Assembly (NCBI GenBank): GCA_016858145.1
Contig: JAEHOE010000018.1
Location: 930,001-994,000, forward strand
Source: Edaphochlamys debaryana
Taxonomy: Eukaryota; Chlorophyta; Chlorophyceae; Chlamydomonadales
Length of the DNA: 64,000 nucleotides
Reading direction: 5' to 3'
Shown here: in pieces, positions 12,585 to 24,423 of the stretch
How positions within the stretch are numbered: position 1 is the stretch's first letter
Layout: every line of letters begins with the position of its first letter
Position numbers and translations under genes: made by a program
The notes under the pieces: model-generated
Seen by the model: only the letters and a program-made list of their open reading frames with translations
Database searches by the model: none
Told to the model about the DNA's origin: nothing

Positions 12585-15500
12585 ATGGGGTGCGGTGCGT
12601 CAAGCCAAAGCGGAGGACAGGCCCCCGCGTGCGAGGAGCAGGTGCGTCTGTGCTCACCAGCAGGGGCTGCAGGAGCTAGGATAGAAGGTGCAGAGGGTTG
12701 GGGCGAGTCCAGTGGAGTCAAAAGGCGCCCTAGGAGGTCAGGGCATCCCACGTCAACGCGGGCACCAACGGCCTCGTCTGCAAACGGGACTCGGGAGCTG
12801 GTCAGCCGCCCCCAGGTTGCTGAGGTGGAGGCCAGCTCGCTTTTATCACGCGACGCATACCGGAACCTGCCTTTGCACTCACTTTCGCTGACCTGGCGCG
12901 TTTCGGGCTGCCGCTTGAGCTGACGAGCATCTATTGCTCTGACCGCTGCCCCTGGCCAGGTCCACGATCCCAGCCGGTCAGCTGCCGCGAGCACATGCGA
13001 ACCTGGGTCCGCTTCCCGCGCTCGCGGGTCCTCCATATCGCGAGTCTTTCGCTCGATCACCGACAAGGGCAGCGTCGATGACCGGGGGGCGAGAAAGCTC
13101 TTTGGCGGGTCGGAGGCCGATGGGCTGGCGCAAAGCAGGACCGATCCCGGCATTGGCCCTGCGGCAGCGCCCGCTGGGCAAGCGGCAGCGCTTGCGTCGC
13201 CGAGCTCGTGCGGCCCAGGGTCGCCGGGCTCTCCGGCGTCTCCGCTGAGCGTCGGCGTCGACAGCCCGGGTGGCCGCTGGGCTCAACAGTCCCCCCACAG
13301 CGTCACCGCGCGTAGAGCCTCCCGCCAGAACCAGGGAGTCGTGAGCTCCTCCGACTCTGACAGCGACCACCAGCCGGCGCCGCGGCGGCGTAGCAGCCTA
13401 CACCACCCGGCAGCCCCGCCGCGGCCCTCGGCGCCCCCGGCGGCGGCGCTGGTCGCGGCGACGGTCAGCGGCCCTAGCGCCCCCGCCTCACCATCCAACG
13501 GCGGCATTGTTGGCCGGGTGGTGCCCGCTGTTCCACACCCGGTCGGGGGCTACTTTGGCGCCAATCCCCGGCCCAATGACGCCCACGTCACCAGCGCCAG
13601 CGAAGGCGGCGCGCCGCCCTCGCCCCCGCACCACACCGCCCTGCAGCTCCTCATGCCCGCGCCACGGCCCGTGTGGTCCCGCCTCGTCTTGGGGGAGCTG
13701 CAGTCGGGCGAGGTCGGGCCGGTGGCGGTCTCTCGCCAGACGTCCTCGGCGCTCGAGGCCGGCTCGGGGGCTCAGCCCTTCCTTCCGGCGCTGCTGGGTG
13801 GCCCCAGCGGCCGCATGGCCTCGGGGCGAGTGAAGGTCCCCCACCTGCCCATCCCGCCCCACTCGCGGCTTGGCGCCTTGCCCGGCGCACTCGGCTCGCC
13901 GCTGACGTCGCCGCACGTCTCCCGCAGCGGCGTCGCGCCGGAGGCGGACCCCAGGGCCCAGCCCCAGGAGCCCGCCAAGGACCCCCCAGTGCCCCATGTG
14001 GCAGTGCAGCAGCGCTCCTCGCAGCTCCGGGCGTCGGCGCCGCAGCCGACCGTCACGTCGCCGCAACACCCTGCCGCAGTAGCGGCAGCAGCAGCATTAG
14101 CAGCCTCGGCAAGCGCGGCCGGAGACACCAGCAGCGGGGTCGCAGCGGCTCAAGCCAAGCCGCCGCCGGCGTCCCCGGCCGTCGCGTCGCCGCCACCGCC
14201 GCAGCCCAGCCCACCGCCGGCGGCCTCCGTGGCGCCGCCAGCCAAGCTCTCCTCCTCGCCGCCGCCGCTGCCGCCGGCTGCATCTGCGCCCATGCCTGTC
14301 CGGGCGGCGACCGGACCGTGCAGCACCGGCAGTAGCAGCAGCGGCAGCAGCTGCGGCGCAGGCTCCCAGCCCAGCAGCGGCAGTAGCAGCGCGCACAGCA
14401 GCGCGGGGGCGTCGGCTGTGGGCACGGGCGGTCGCACGGGCGCGAGGGCAGCGGCCGTGAGCCTGGCTTTCCTGGAGGAGTTTGTCAAGGTGGGTGCGAG
14501 GGGGAAGTATTGCGCGGAAAGAAAATACGCAAAAATTTATGTGGGTTGATCTGGGTCGGCGTGAAGTGAGAATGCTTGTCCGCCACACATGTGCCCCACG
14601 GCCGTCCTTTATTTTCGCCCTGCCGCCCCGATCTCGCGCCCCCCGGTCGCCGCACAGAACCGGCTGCTGCCCCTGGGCCCGGACGCTCCGCGGCGCAGCA
14701 CGCGGCAGGCGGTGGCGGACGTGGTGGCCCCCGCCTGCGCGGCCGCGGGCGGCGTGCGCTTCACGGAGGCCGTCACGCGAGGAGCCTGGCAGGCGCCGCT
14801 GCCCTCCGCCGCCGCCTCCTGCCCCGCCTCCTGCCCCTTCTTCTACGTCGTCCACGCCTGGGACTGCCGCCTTGTGGACCTGCTGGCGACGCTGCGAAGC
14901 TTCGCATCGGGCGCGGGTCTGCTGGTGAGCTAGCCCTGGGTTAAAACCGGGGGGGTCCTGAAACGCTTGGTCCCATCTTTGTGATGTGCGTGGCCTCTTA
15001 GTCAGGCTTCCGCAGCAGCACTCTTCCCCTATAACCAGGTCCCGTGCGGATGTAACCCTGAATGTGACTCTGCTCTTACTGCTGCCCCGCAGCCCTCCGA
15101 GGCCTGGTTCTGGATTGACGTGTTTGCGCTCGACCAGCGGCCCGCGCCCGACGCTCCGCACGGCGGCGACCGCGGCGGCAGCGCGTCCAGCACCTTCTGC
15201 GCCCGAATGGACGCCAGCCGCAACGCCATACGCCACGCCGCCGCCGTGCTGCTGTGCCTGCTGCCGCTGCCCTCCAGCTGCAGCCGGGCGAGCAGCGCCC
15301 GAATGCGCCTGGCGCCCCTGGCAGCCGACGACGACGCGAGCGCCGACCCCGCCGCGGCCCTGCCGCTGCCGCTGCAGCGCACCTGGTGCCTCTGGGAGCT
15401 GGCGACGGCCCTGCGGCTACGCGGCTGCTGTGCTGTCCTGCCGCTAGACCCGGCACCACGCGACGCCGCCGCGGCGGCGGCGGCCGCAGCCCTGTCCCCT

Positions 15501-17931
15501 GGCGGCGCCGCCGGCTCACTCACCCCCGCCGCGCTCGCGGGGCTCAGTATCGCTCGCTCTGAGGCCGGCCCACCCGGCGCCGCGGCCGGTAACGGCGGCG
15601 GCGGCAGCCCCGCTCAGCCCACGGACCGCCAGTCGCTCCTGGCCGACCTGCGACCGCCCGAGCGTGCGCTGCCGGCCATGCCGGGGCCCGTGCGCGTGGG
15701 CACCAACGGCGGCGCCAGCCTGGGGGACCTGGAGGCAACCGAGGCCGCCCTCAAGCTCTTCCTCGCGCTCAAGCCGTCCGGGTTCGCCGAGGATGAGATC
15801 CGGCAACACGCGCTCCGGGCCGCGCCGGAGCTGGCGGCGGCCGCGCGCGGCGCGCCGCCGCTTCCCGGCTTTGGCGCCGGCGGCGCGGGCGGGGCCGTGG
15901 GCAGCGCGGGCGGCGGCGGGGGCAGCTGTTGGAAGCTGGACCCGCTGTGGGCTCTGCTCGGGGACGCGGCGGCGCCACGGTGCATCGTCATGCCGGCACC
16001 CAGGGGTGAGCGGGGGGGCCTGGGTGCGGGGGCTTTACGCTGATTGTTGGGCGATTGGTTGGGGAGAGTTGAAGAGGCACACGCTACTGTACATGCGCTT
16101 CAAACTGCAGTCTCAATCCGCCCTGACCACAAATGCTCCTCCTGCGCCCCTCCTCCCAGGCTGCGGCAAGTCCACCCTCGCCGCCTACATCGCCTGCCCG
16201 CCACCGCTGCCCCCGGCTGCCGCGGCGGCCGTCCCGCCCGAGACCGCCGCTGCCCGCGCCGTGCACGCCCTGCACCTGTGCCACCACGCCGACGCCCGGC
16301 GGCAGGACACGCTCTCGCTCGTGCGCACCCTCTCCTACCAGCTCGCACTCGCCTTCCCCGCCTGCGGCTCCGTGGTCCTCGAGGCCCTCGCGGCGCAGCG
16401 GCCCCCCGCCTCCGCCACCACGCCGCCCCAGTCGCCCTCGGGCGGCTGCGGCCCCAGCCCTGTCGCCGTGGTAGGCGCCGGTGCCGGCTCGGTTGTGGGA
16501 TCTGGCGTCAGCTCCGGGTCCGGGTGCGTGCTGGAGGAGGCAGTGGAGGCGCTCCTGGTGAAGCCGCTGCAGGCACTCGCACGGGCGCAGTCGCCCGCGC
16601 CGCCCGTGCTGCTTCTGATTGATGGCGTCGACGAGGCGGGCCCGCCCGCGGCGGCCGTGCCCACGCCGCCGCGAACGCCGCCGCCGGGCGGCAGCCGACC
16701 CAACTCGTCCCGCTCGGGCGCTGGCGGTCCTCCCGCCTCGCCTGGTCCCGCCGCCGGCGCGCCGGCCGCACCGGCCACGCCCTCAGCCGCGGGGGGTGCC
16801 GCCACTGGGGCCTGCGGCAGCGCGGGCTGCAGCTGCTCTGGCACTGCCACCGCCGCGGCCCGGGCCTTCCCCCTGGCCCCCCTCGTGGCCGTGCTGCTCC
16901 GGACGTTGCCGCCCAACGTCCGCTTGCTACTGACGTCCTGCTCCGCGCCCGGGCCTGCGGCGGCGGCGGCTGCCGCCACCGCCACCGCCCCTGCCTCCGA
17001 CGCCCCGCCCGCTGCCGCGTCGAGCGCGAGCGCTGCTGACGTGGCGGCCTGGCTGCACGGCCGCTTCAGCCCCCTAGCGACCGCCGCCGCACACCCTGCA
17101 TCCGCCTCCGCTTTCAAGCCCACGGCCACCGTGCTGCCCGTGGCAGCTCTGCGCAACGACGCCGCCCTCACGGCCTCCCTGGGACACCAGCTCGTGCTCC
17201 GGGCCGGGCCCGTGGCGGGCCCGGCCCTGACCGAGGCCCTGCTGTCCCGCGGCGGGCCCGATCTGTCGTACTACATCACGTGCCTGCGCCTGCACGCGCT
17301 CCACGAGCTCAGGCCCGAGCAGCTTCCGGCAACTTCCGAGGCGGCGCTCAAGGCCCTGTTCGAGCAGGAGTGGCGGCGGCTGTCGGTTTCGGAGCGGGCT
17401 GACGTCAGCGTGCTGCTTTCCGTACTGGCGGCGGCGCAGGAGCCGCTGCCGTTGGGGATGCTCCAGGGGATGGGCCTCGCGGGCTCCTTGCCCATGCTGC
17501 CCGGATGGGGCATACTGTTCGTGGACGGTCGCGGCTACGCAGCGGCGGCCGCCGACGGTGGCAGCGGCCTCAGCGGTGTGACGGTGGCGAGCGCGTCCCT
17601 GGCGGCGTGGCTGCGCGGGCCGGCGGCGGCGGCGGCGGGCTTCGGCGTCGACGTCAACGCCGGGCACGTGTTCCTAGCGGGGTACCTGCACGGGCAGATG
17701 TACGGCAAACGGGAGGCGACGGCACCGCCTGCACCTGCCGTACTCGCGTCGTACGGGTTGCGCAACCTGGGGGTGCACCTGTCCGCTGCGACGCGGCCGG
17801 GGCTCGGAGAGGTCAGGGTTGCTGAGGGCCGCCCTGCGGCTCCCACGCAAGCGGAGCTGCGCCAGTGGGCGACGCAGGTCGCCGCTGACCCGAGGTTTGC
17901 GCCCAGAGTAGCGGGCGCGGCGCGCGGCTAG
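12585..17931 (+). CDS. NACHT-type STAND NTPase with effector-like N-terminal domain
   Basis: Predicted signal-transduction NTPase of the NLR-like STAND class, 1,512 residues. Exons: 12585-12641, 12960-14489, 14658-14924, 15093-16005, 16160-17931. The start MGCGASSQ fits N-myristoylation at Gly2 and palmitoylation at Cys3. Residues about 20-525 are Ser/Pro/Ala-rich and disordered. A folded domain at about 525-725 carries FFYVVHAWDC, WFWIDVFALDQ and TWCLWEL, a pattern I associate with a TIR-like/effector-like domain placed before NACHT or TPR modules in algae and protists (from memory, moderate confidence). The P-loop GCGKST is near residue 923; its usual first Gly is Ala (APRGCGKS). Walker B VLLLIDGVDE near 1075 is the NACHT signature. 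The C-terminus (about 1200-1512) is Leu-rich with no visible WD40, TPR or LRR repeats. Exon 1 is inferred from a phase-0 GTGCGT donor and CCAG acceptor. Confidence 0.8.
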
Positions 17932-19050
17932 CCAGCTAGGTGCACACCTGAGCAACGGGTTCATCCATCGCCGTATCGCTCTTCATGGGGATTGGTGGAA
18001 GCCGAGTGGGGTATGCGGTATATGCTAAGCTGCTTAAATTTGACAGTGCGAGGGAAAAGATGAGCAGTCGGCGGAGTGATGGCCAGCGTACCTTCTGGCC
18101 TGACTTGATGCAGGGCAGACCCTGATGATGCTTAGTTGGGCATCTGACACCAACCTGCGTGGGACGTGCTGCCATCCGTGTTTGGCCAGGCGTTAAAGAG
18201 ACAGGACCTGGGAGAGAGAGCTGATAGAGGGGCCGGCGGGCCTCCAGAGATGCCCGTTGAGTGACGAGGACCCCATGGACGTGTTCCCAGGGCGCAAGCA
18301 GGCAATCGCCGGGCGTCTGTTGGGAGACACAGCCGAGCGCATCTAGCCATTTGGACCCACCACCATTCTCCAGACACCCGCGGGGCTGGCGTCTGAGCCG
18401 CCCGACTAGCCTTGGGCCTTAAGACATCACAGCTGTGATGGCGTCTGATACGGCGATTGACGTGTGCGTCAACGCCTCTTTTAACGACTAGTTCATGGAT
18501 TTGGCGAGTTGTTGAGTTGGACAGGCTGGCAGGACCGTTGCGGCTAGCCTAGCGCGCTAGAACTGCCCATGCGCGGACGCCCCGCCTGTCGAGGTCTGCT
18601 GCGTGCCCCCATTCATGCTCTTCTGGCCAGGGTTTGCCCCCCTGTTCTTGGCAGTGTTGGGGTTTTTGCTTGCGATGTTTCGTTGTTGATTTGTTGTTGC
18701 TGGGGCCATGGTGCCTGCTGCCACCCGAGCGCGAGAGGCCCGTGACTGGGTGAGCGCACCGGAAACGGGATTACGAGGGAGATGGGGAGCAGCATGACAT
18801 GCGCTCCCGGCAGGCTGGTGAGTAAGCCGGGCTGCATCGCGCCTCCCGGTTACACCGCGGGGCGGCTGTTGCCCGGCTGGTGCCACAATTTTGGGGGCGG
18901 GATGGGAGAGTGTTCGATACTGGAGCGGAGACCATGCAGCCGACAGAGGCCTTGGCTTTGAGCACTGGGGGCGGGCGGTTGAGGTTGGGATTGGAGTCCG
19001 ACGGGGAATAGCATTCGACACGGTGTTGTGGGACTCAGGGCTGACCAGGG

Positions 19051-19055
19051 TGTAA
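19051..19055 (+). terminator. TGTAA polyadenylation signal for the NACHT gene
   Basis: TGTAA is the usual volvocine poly(A) signal. This is the first copy I see on the plus strand after the stop at 17931, implying a 3' UTR of about 1.1 kb. It lies about 120 bases from the opposing signal of the convergent gene. Confidence 0.5.
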
Positions 19056-19172
19056 CGGTCAAGTTGACAAGGCTTGGGGGTCGAGACGCGGGCCCATATG
19101 CACCCAGCCCAGTCTCACGTTGTGACAGGTCAGCCCGACCCACAGCTTGGCCAGACAGAGCCTTTCCTCTGC

Positions 19173-19177
19173 TTACA
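19173..19177 (-). terminator. TGTAA polyadenylation signal for the DHQ-SDH gene
   Basis: Minus-strand TGTAA (TTACA on plus) about 565 bases after the stop codon of the shikimate-pathway gene. Together with 19051 it suggests the two convergent transcripts end close together without much overlap. Confidence 0.5.
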
Positions 19178-19741
19178 CAGCCATTACTCAGGCCCCTCGC
19201 CTTCGTACTCCGTCCGGTCCCCAGGGCCCAGGCCCTGTGCAGTTAATGACGTAGGGTGCCCCCGCGGGCCTTTGCAACCGCAAACGCCAGTCCAACCCAT
19301 TCACATCATCGCAGAACCAAGCCAGCCCCTTAGCCATCACCTGCGGGCCCGCACCTGCACGTCGCCACGCCCTGAGCATACGCGATACGCCACTGACGCT
19401 GGCCCGGGCCTTCCCCCCCTCCACACCGGGACTTCTACCCCCACCTGCACCAACTCAGCTTCCCAGACAACTTCATTGCCATATCCGTCTCCGCCTCTGC
19501 CCCTCCTTTCCCCATTCCCCTCCCCTGCCCCACTCATCCGCGTTCCCCTGCCCCTCTGTGCGTCTTCACCTGCCCCCCGTCCCCCTTCGGCCTGGCCCTC
19601 GCGAGCCCTCGCCCTGCGGCCCTGTGCCCCTTGCCGCCCCTCCCCGTTGGCTCTCGTAAGCGCAAGCCCTTACTTCTTCCTTGCTTGCCCCCCCCAATAC
19701 TCCGCTCCTCCAAACCTGCTCCTGCTTGCCGCTCTCCGCCC

Positions 19742-22700
19742 CTACTTCTTGGCCTGCATGCTGTCCAGCACGGTCCGCTCCATGAGATCCGCGGGCGGCT
19801 CCTGGCCCGTGAAGTGCCGGAACTGCTCCAGCGCCTGCCCCACGAACATCTGCAGCCCGTCCACCGGCGTGCAGCCCGCGGCCTTGGCGTCCAGGAGCAG
19901 CTGGAGGGTGGGTGGGACGGTGGGGGTGGGGGAGGGTGATTCTCTGACAAACTGGAGAGCGGAAGGAGAGCAGGAGTGGGGGAGGGTGTTTGTTGCTGAG
20001 CGGGATCGCGCCAGGGTGGGGGAGGGTTGGGTGGAGGCGCGGAGGCGGTTGTGAGGGAGAGGTACAGTGGAGGAGCGTCGGCGGCGCGGCGGTGCAGTGA
20101 CCGATGGCTGGCTTGACAGCAACGAAGTGCAAGGGCCAAGGGTCCGCACTGCACAGCGCGTGCCGCGACGCTCGCACCTGGGTCCACAGGGGGTTGTACA
20201 CGGCGTCGAAGACCACCTTGAACTGCGGGGCGGAAGCGTACGCAAGCGGTGGGGATACAGTGAGTTTGCCGTGTCATCACCTCCATCCTGCCCGTCTCCT
20301 CGACTCCGCCGACCTGCCCCGCTCCTCCCTGAGCAACCCCACTCCCCGCATAGCCCAATACCACAGCGCCCCGCTCCCCGCTCGCCCTGCCAGCACCAGC
20401 CCACCTCCCGCCTCCCCTTCCCCCTCCCCATTCCCGACGCACAGCCCCCGCTCCCCACCTTGGCGGTGACCTCCTTGGGCACGGGGCTCTCGCCCTCGTG
20501 CGGCACCATGCCGATGGACGTGCTGTTGGCCAGCACGTCCCCCGCCACGCGCCCCGCCGCCAGGTCGTCCCAGGAGCAGCTCCGGGCGCCGCCGCCCAGA
20601 GCCGCCGCCAGCTCGTCCGCGCGGCCCTGGCTGCGGTTGGCGATCACCACGTGCGCGCCCCTGTACGGCACAGCGGGAATTGCGGCAGCCGTTGGTTTCA
20701 GTACGTGGTCCTCGCTGGGCTGCCGTTGTCCCGTGCCCGTGTGGCGCGCAAAGAAGCGCAAAGAGGCGTTCCCTTGGAACGGACAAGTCCTGATGCGTAT
20801 GGGGACAGGCAGTCAGGCACTGGTACCCACCTGTTGGCTGCGCCAAAGGCCAGCGCTCTCCCCGCTCCGCCCGCGCCAATCACCACCACGGTCTTGCCCT
20901 TGAGCGGCGACTCGCCGCCCGCCTTGCCGCCCGCCGCGGCCTTGGCCTGAGCCGCCGCCGCCGCGCCCCCCGGGATGCCCGCCAGTCCCCGCTCGATGGC
21001 CTCAATGGCGGCAGACCAGTCCGTGTTGAAGCCCTGCAGGGGGTGGAGGAGGAGGATGCGGATCGAAGGATAGCCATTAGCATGTGCACAAGCACTAGGG
21101 CGGTCCGCCTCGGTGAGCCCAGACGCGGACACCCCGCGGGCGCAGGGGGCTGAACGGACAGGCACCTTGTACGAGCCGTCCTTCTGGCGGATGAGCGTGT
21201 TGACGGCGCCAATCTGCTTCGCCACGGGGTCCACCTCCCCAGCCAGGCGCAGGGCATCGTGCTGGGAGCGCGCATGAGGGGGAGTGCACGGGCGGGGGTG
21301 GGGACAGAGAGTCAGGCCTGAGCGACAGAGTGCGCGGAAGGGTCTGGTGCCTGACAAAGCTGTGGCTTCCGAAGGCGAGCATGTCCGTGACGCAAGGCAA
21401 GGCGGGAAGGGCCTTGTAAGGGCGGACGCGCACCTTGTGCGGGATGGTTACGGAGAAGCCCGCGAAGTCGTCGTAGGACTTGAAGGCGGCCAGGAAGCGC
21501 TCCAGGTCGTCGACCAGGAGGGGCACGTACACGCCGTCGAAGCCTGGGGGGAGGGGGTTGGGTGGGGTCGGGGATGGTGGGAGGTCTCGGAGCCAGCGTC
21601 GTGAAGTTAGGCCCTCCACGCCGGCTGGAGGCTGAGGCCTGCGCCGGAGGGACCGCAGGCGTGGGCGCTTTTGCGCAAGAGCGGTCTATGGTTGATGGGT
21701 TGATGGCAGGTGGGCGGGCACGCACCAATGTGTTGGAAGGCGGTGTTGTGGATAAGCGGGCTCTTGCTCTGCGCCACGGGGTTGCCGATGATGCCGAACA
21801 CCCTGGTGGCGGGGCCCTGGCGCCTGGGGGGGAGGGGGAGGGAGGAGGGCGAAACAGGCGGGGGAGGCGCTGAGCCACGTGAGCCCCTGCTGGTGGGCTC
21901 TCGCTATACATGGCAACTAGGGCCGAGCCGGTCGGATCGGTCGATAAGCCCAGGTCCTCCGCTTAGCCCTCCAGGACCCCACCCCACCTGTAGCTGTAGA
22001 GCCCGGCCAGGCGGCCGATGTCGGGCTGCCCGGGCGCCGAGGCGCGCTCGGGGGACATGGCGGCGAAGGTGAGGTAACCGCCGTACTTGGCGGCCAGCAG
22101 CCGTACGATCTGGCCCTTCTCGCCCATGGACAGGGCGATCATGGGGCCTGTACGGCGGAGCGGGGGGCATGGGATGGGGACGAGGGCGCGAGTATGGTAC
22201 CGGTACTTTTCTGGGGGGGCCCGGCAGGGTTCTCGCGGCGACCGGCCCCTCCCGCCCGCCCAGCAGACCCCTCCCGCCCCTCCTGTTCCCCTGCCGTCAC
22301 GACACCGTACGACACCGTACGGCACAGCACTGTACGGCAACGCACCGTCCTTGTTCTTGAGTAGGTCCAGCATGCGCGCCGCGTCCGTGATGTCGTTGGC
22401 CATGGCCGCCAGCTTGACGATGTCTGCGCCAGCGCTGCGCATGGCGCCGGCGAGCTTGGCCAGCGTGGCGGCGTCGGGGGTCTGCTTGAAGTCGTGGTAG
22501 GAGAGGATGATCTTGGTGGAGAGGGGCACCTCGTGCTGGTCTGGGGGGGAGAGGTGGAGGAGGGGTCGGGGGAGGAGGGGCAGGCGGGAAGGGCAGGTGA
22601 GGGGCTGGGTTGGGGGGTGCTGTCGCTGCCGCGATGCCGATTTCAGTCCCCCTTAGGCCCTGCAGCTGGGGCCCCTCCCCTTCCACGACAGCGGGCTGTT

Positions 22701-24423
22701 CGAGCAACGTGGCCCCGCTCCGCCCGTCCAGCCCCCCTCCCTCCGCCTTTACCTTCCTCCAACGAGACACACCTTCCCCTTCCCTCCACCTCCATCTCCC
22801 GCCTCTACCCCTCCCTCTCCCTCTCCCTCCACCTCCATCTCCAACTCCCGCCACCTCCCGCACCCACCCACTCACCCTGGGGCCTAGAGCCGAGAGTACC
22901 CTCGTACACTGGCATCGCACTCTGCTTCAACCCTCAAGCCCCCCTCCCCAGCCGTACACCTCCCTCCATCGACACTCCTCCTTTCCCCCGCCGCCTCTCT
23001 CCCTCCCTCTGCCTCCACCTCCCGCCTCCTCCTCCCTCCCTCTCCCTCTCTCGCATTCTCTCCCCCCCACCCCTCCCTCCCTCCCCGCCCCCACCCGCGA
23101 AAAAGTACGCCGCCGCCTTGAACTCCACGTCCACGTAGGGCGCCCCCCGCAGCGCCGCCAGCTTGAGCACCGCCAGGCGCTCGGGCTCGGGGCCCTCGTA
23201 CTTGCCGCTGGGGTTGGTGGGGGTAGGCAGGTGGGAGGTGGGTGAGTAAGCGGGAGGGAGGGGAGATGGGTGTGGGGTTGGGTATGCGCGAATCGGGAGG
23301 GGCGTGGTGGCATGTGGGGCGCGGAGGGCTTGGGAAAGCGCGGTTGGGGCGGCGGGTGTCGGCAGGGGGTGGCGGGGCGCGGGGCGAGCTCAGGCCAGGG
23401 GCTGGGCGTGGAGTGGACGCTAGAGCGCCCTCCCCTGCCCCACACGACTCATGGGAGGGCCCTGGGGCTGCGCCGCCGCCGTGCCCCGGGGGGGCCCCCG
23501 AGGTGCCACCCGCAGGCGGGTGCGGTAGGCGCGGCCCGGGTGGGGCCCACCTAGCCCTCCAAGCCCCCCTCGCTCGTCAGCCTGCATCCGGCAGCTGGCT
23601 GGTGCTCCAGTTTGCCGAATGGCTCCGCCCTCAGGTGGTGCGCTCCGATGGCCCCAGAGGGTCGGCGCCCAGGGTGTGGGCCCTGGCGTCCGGCCCTCCC
23701 TCCCCCTCTGCAGCCCATCGCATCACGCTCTAAAGGGAGCTGCTGTGGCTGGGTGCAGCTGCACCCAGGGCACGCTTGCAGAATGTGGGCTGTGCACACG
23801 GCACTCCACGGCCGAAGCGGCATCGCTCTGGCGAGCGAGTACGTCCAGCCAAGGACTGGGGGCGGCTCCTCCAGCTTCCACCGTCCACGGCCTGAGTGCA
23901 CCTCCCACGCCATCCTCAAGCCCCCCCCCTCCCCCCCCTTTCGAGGCAGCCTCCTATGACCCCCGGCTCACCCCTCCCACGCGGGCCGGTACGTGACAAT
24001 GTACGGCAGCGGGCAGGCCTGCGTGATGCGCTCGAGGTCCCGCTCGGGGTCAAAGTCCGTGAGAAAGTCCAGGCGCAACTCGATGATGTCGACGCCGCTT
24101 GCGGCAGCCTCCTGGATCTCCGCCAAGAACGCCTCGACCGTTGTGGCGGTCACGCTGGTCGTGATGTAGGAGGTGGTGGCCTCCTCGGCCGCGGGCGCGG
24201 CCTCAGCGGCCGGAGCCGTCGCGGGATGCGGGCGCATGGCCCGGGGCTGCTGGGCTGGGGCGAGCGCTAGGTTGCGGAGTGATCGCTCTACGTGCAAAAT
24301 TGGCGCCTGGTGGTGGATGTGGGTCGCGCTCAACGCTTGAGCAGCGGCAGGCGGGCACCGACGTCGCTGCCCGCCTGCAACGCGCTGGGAGCAACGCCCG
24401 CTGTGAAGCATGCCTAGTGCCAT
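19742..24423 (-). CDS. DHQ-SDH: Plastid 3-dehydroquinate dehydratase/shikimate dehydrogenase
   Basis: Bifunctional enzyme of steps 3 and 4 of the shikimate pathway: dehydroquinate to dehydroshikimate, then NADPH-dependent reduction to shikimate. Exons (minus): 24423-23972, 23207-23095, 22540-22346, 22147-21988, 21823-21726, 21543-21434, 21261-21166, 21033-20831, 20660-20459, 20222-20178, 19900-19742; 610 residues. Residues 1 to about 65 are Arg/Ala/Ser-rich and look like a chloroplast transit peptide. The type I dehydratase half has IELRLDFL, SYHDF (His204) and DIVKLAAM (Lys231); the 27-residue His-Lys spacing matches the bacterial type I enzyme. The dehydrogenase half has GNPVAQSKSP, VTIPHK (Lys376), GFNTD (Asp413; the 37-residue spacing matches E. 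coli AroE), the nucleotide loop GAGGAGRA and NRSQGRADEL for NADP. The order is that of land-plant fusions. The start is the upstream ATG at 24423; 24411 is an alternative. Confidence 0.96.

Larger units (their letters stand above)
17932..19741. other. Convergent 3' UTR region
   Basis: Holds the 3' UTRs of the NACHT gene (plus) and the DHQ-SDH gene (minus) with one TGTAA each. From about 19390 to 19740 the plus strand is strongly pyrimidine-rich (CCCC/CTCC runs), i.e. purine-rich in the minus transcript. No coding exon recognised. Confidence 0.5.
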
